From contig JAWDGP010004927.1 of NCBI GenBank assembly GCA_033675545.1, forward strand, positions 647,001 through 711,000: 64,000 nt of DNA, written 5' to 3'. The notes under the pieces were generated by a model. It had not been told where the DNA came from. It worked only from the letters and a program-made list of their open reading frames with translations, and searched no databases. Of this stretch, positions 54,796 to 64,000 are shown piece by piece (positions within the stretch are counted from its first letter, which is position 1; every line of letters begins with the position of its first letter). The DNA comes from Elysia crispata. Its lineage: Eukaryota > Mollusca > Gastropoda > Plakobranchidae. The translations under genes and the position numbers were made by a program.

Positions 54796-55285
54796 GAGCA
54801 CAGTCAAGTGTATTGCTGTATTGCTACTCTGCTAGTTTTACTGAGCACACTCAAATGTATTGCTGTATTGCTACTCTGCCAGTTTTACTGAGCACAATCA
54901 GGTATATTTCTGTGTTGCTCCTCTGCCAGTTTTACTGAGCTCCCTCAAATGTATTGCTGTATTGCTACTCTGCCAGTTTTACTGAGCACACTCAAGTATA
55001 TTTCTGTATTGCTACTCTGCCAGTTTTACCGAGCTCCCTCAAATGTATTGCTGTATTGCTACTCTGCCAGTTTTACTGAGCATACTCAAGTGTATTGCTG
55101 TATTGCTACTCTGCCAGTTTTACTGAGCATATTCGAGTGTATTGCTGTGTTACTCTGTCAGTTTTACTGAGCACACTCAAGTGTATTGCTGTATTGCTCC
55201 TCTGCCAGTTTTACTGAGCATACTCAAGTGTATTGCTGTATTGCTACTCTGCCAGTTTTACTGAGCACACGCAAGTGCATTTGCT
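54796..55285. repeat. 47-bp satellite, right array
   Basis: About ten units of the same repeat as at 51405-51805, with more variants (GTATATTTCTGT, GAGCTCCCTC). Starts right after the LINE at CTGAGCACAGTCAAG and ends with GTGCATTTGCTGGCAGGAAT, the same exit sequence as the left array. Confidence 0.95.
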
Positions 55286-57242
55286 GGCAGGAATTGAGCC
55301 ATCATCTTTCTAAAATACATTGTATGACTCTATATCTGATATTACCTAATTTATTAAAGTTTGAAGAAAAACCTTATGAATATTAGGGATAGAGACATTA
55401 GCTGGAAAGTTTTATGTTTTGCATCTTTCCAAACCAGACTGAGGCAAAGTTAAGAACTCATATGACTTTTTCAGTTCTTGTTTTAATTTTGTGTTCCACC
55501 CCACATAAGAGACATGATTATAGCATACATATTACTGTCCTGTCATAAATGTAAAGCATTTCTTTCAAAATAAGTAGAGACCTTTCACATCCAACATTAA
55601 AGGGCATAGAGAGATTCAAGTAGCATGGTAGATCTTTAGGTTACACATATATAACAAATAACAAAACGAAAATTTTAAAGTTTAAAAAGATCGTACAGCC
55701 CCTAGGTTGGAGAAGGAAGCATGACAAGAAAAATGTGAAGCAAGTAAGCTACACATAATATTTCCAAGTCAGAAGAATGTTGAGGATTTGTAATTTTTCA
55801 AATTATTTCAATAAAAATGTAACAGGTATGTTTGTTTGACTATCATCCTTTTGACATATCGAAACCTTAAACCTTGATGTCACATTAAACTGTCACCTCT
55901 ACAGTAGCAGAAAGCTGAGCAATTCAGTGATAAGACTTGTTTTTATTCTTCTCAGAAAAATCTTGTTTTTGATCTCGATCTTAATTTTGGATAAATTGTT
56001 ACTCAAAAAGTTCAAGATCATCAATAGTGAACTTCCATGTTCTTACAAATTGAGCAAAAATACATGGCCAAGACTAGATAAGTAGTTGCAAGTTATCCAT
56101 CATTTCTCAAGTCTTTCTAGGAGCCTTGTACTCAGATGTAGTTTATACACAACACTCAAGCAAATAATACAGCAAATAAAGAATGAGATACTCTAAAATA
56201 ATTTCATGCAAGAAATGAGATTTAAAATATTTTGATACCCTGAAATGAATAAAATCATTTTAAAGGCTGGGGAAAATGAAAGAGCAAGCCATGTTACTAA
56301 ATGCACCTATGGTCAGTGTCAGTTTTACTGAAGATAAGATGTAGACATAGAAGAATTTATGAGATATGTTTCATGCAGTAACAAGGAAACATTTTTTCTG
56401 TAGGGATAACGGGCTGAGGAGATAGCTCTGGTGTAAATGCACCAAATTCACATCAACTTACAACAAAAAAATCATTTTCAGCAGTAAAAATACATTTTTT
56501 TTTTCTTCGCACAACTATAACAGAGATATTTATGCTTTGAATGAAATTGGTCGGATTTCGTGGGATTTTTTTAAAATTGATACCTAAATGTAAAAAGTTT
56601 TTTGCAATCTGATTTGAATATGCTGATAAGAAATTGACATGAAATAAATGCAGTATTACTCGAAATATGAAGGAAGATTTGTGAGGCTTCCACTCCATTT
56701 CAGAGGACATATCACTCAGAACTGCTCAAGACACAAACTGATCATTTCATTTATGGTGCTGATATTAGAAGTAAAAGTAGCACTGAGCAAAGAAATGGAA
56801 TTTTTTTCACACTCTCATAATGACATAAATATGAAAAAATGGTCAAAAGTCTGATCCTTCGCAAAGTGGTTAACTCAAAATATGCAGAATGTCCCATTCA
56901 GTAATCAGACAACTACAAAAACAAATTCAAAATCTAATTTTTTCACCCTAATTTCTAGCTTTCATGAGCAGTCCAGTCCAATATGTGACTAGCAAGATGC
57001 TATATTTCGTTAAATTTTTCATCTTACAGTAAGAATTTTATGCCTAAAACATGAGTATTCAACAAAGTACATCAGCAGGAAACAAAAGTTGTAATCACTC
57101 GGTTTAATAACTGTCACATTAATTATATATATATATATAATCTCTCTTAAAGTACGCTGCCATGCATGTTCTCCACGAGGCACTTCATTAAAGCTTTCCA
57201 CATCATTCAGAACTTTTCTCTTCCTGTTAGCATGCCATCAAC
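55286..57242. other. ALDH7A1 3' flank, including its 3' UTR
   Basis: AT-rich unique sequence with no coding signal on either strand. The 3' UTR must begin at 57242 and run leftward. An ATTAAA-like site on the minus strand near 57103 and AATAAA sites near 55941 and 55350 are possible ends, but none is decisive. Confidence 0.4.
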
Positions 57243-63654
<6,412 letters not shown>

Positions 63655-64000
63655 CTAATGACCAAACGTATAAATTTAATAAGGATAGGACATTTAACTA
63701 AAATAAAGTCAGCTCTCACATGCATAAATATTTCAAATGAGTTATAATAAACTTTGTTAAGAACTGAACAAGTTTCTGCTTATACATTAATACTTTACAC
63801 TTGGCCTTTGAAATGGAATATAATTAGATTAAAGACCTGCAATAGAAGTACCAGCTAGAAACAGGCACAGGCTGTGGAAAGGTTAAAAATGTCAATATCT
63901 TAAGGATCAGAAACGTCAGGATAGAAATACAAAGTCCTGACAATAGGAAAGAGAAGTTTTATCATCAATGAGTAATTATCCCTTGATTTTATTTTGTTAA

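Overview
The window is eukaryotic nuclear DNA, most likely from a gastropod mollusc. It has spliced genes with GT-AG introns, very dense (CT)n microsatellites, TCTAGA-rich simple repeats, tRNA-like SINE fragments and an I/Nimb-type LINE. The gastropod assignment is an inference from repeat style, not proof. Only one host gene is secure; most of the window is tandem repeats and unannotated AT-rich DNA.

Layout. 0-2.75 kb holds degenerate repeats and microsatellites. 2.75-16.03 kb is a satellite domain: seven 64-bp units, then 30-bp monomers, then about 100 copies of a 59-bp unit that looks like a dimer of the 30-bp one. A 5.2-kb cut-and-paste DNA transposon (10564-15760) sits inside this satellite. 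It has 38-bp terminal inverted repeats, a 4-bp AATG target duplication, a four-exon DDD-type transposase gene and subterminal TCAAAAGG motifs, and looks Sola-like. The transposase is intact except for one extra T in a T-run. 16-51 kb is a mosaic of local minisatellites (periods 30, 36/72, 37, 57, 71, 77 and 47+47=94 bp), about 20 (CT/GA)n arrays and sparse unique DNA. One exon-like stretch on the minus strand (36780-37010) reads through an in-frame TGA. 51.4-55.3 kb holds a 5'-truncated LINE (linker, reverse transcriptase, RNase H, zinc tail) with two single-base frameshifts, flanked on both sides by the same 47-bp satellite.

57.2-64 kb is the 3' part of an aldehyde dehydrogenase 7A1 (antiquitin) gene on the minus strand. 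Seven consecutive exons join in phase to encode about 203 C-terminal residues; the 5' exons and the catalytic Cys lie beyond the right edge. This end of the window is nearly free of microsatellites, in contrast to the rest.

No operon-like or cooperative gene set is visible. The main biological story is transposon and retroelement insertion into young, growing satellite arrays.
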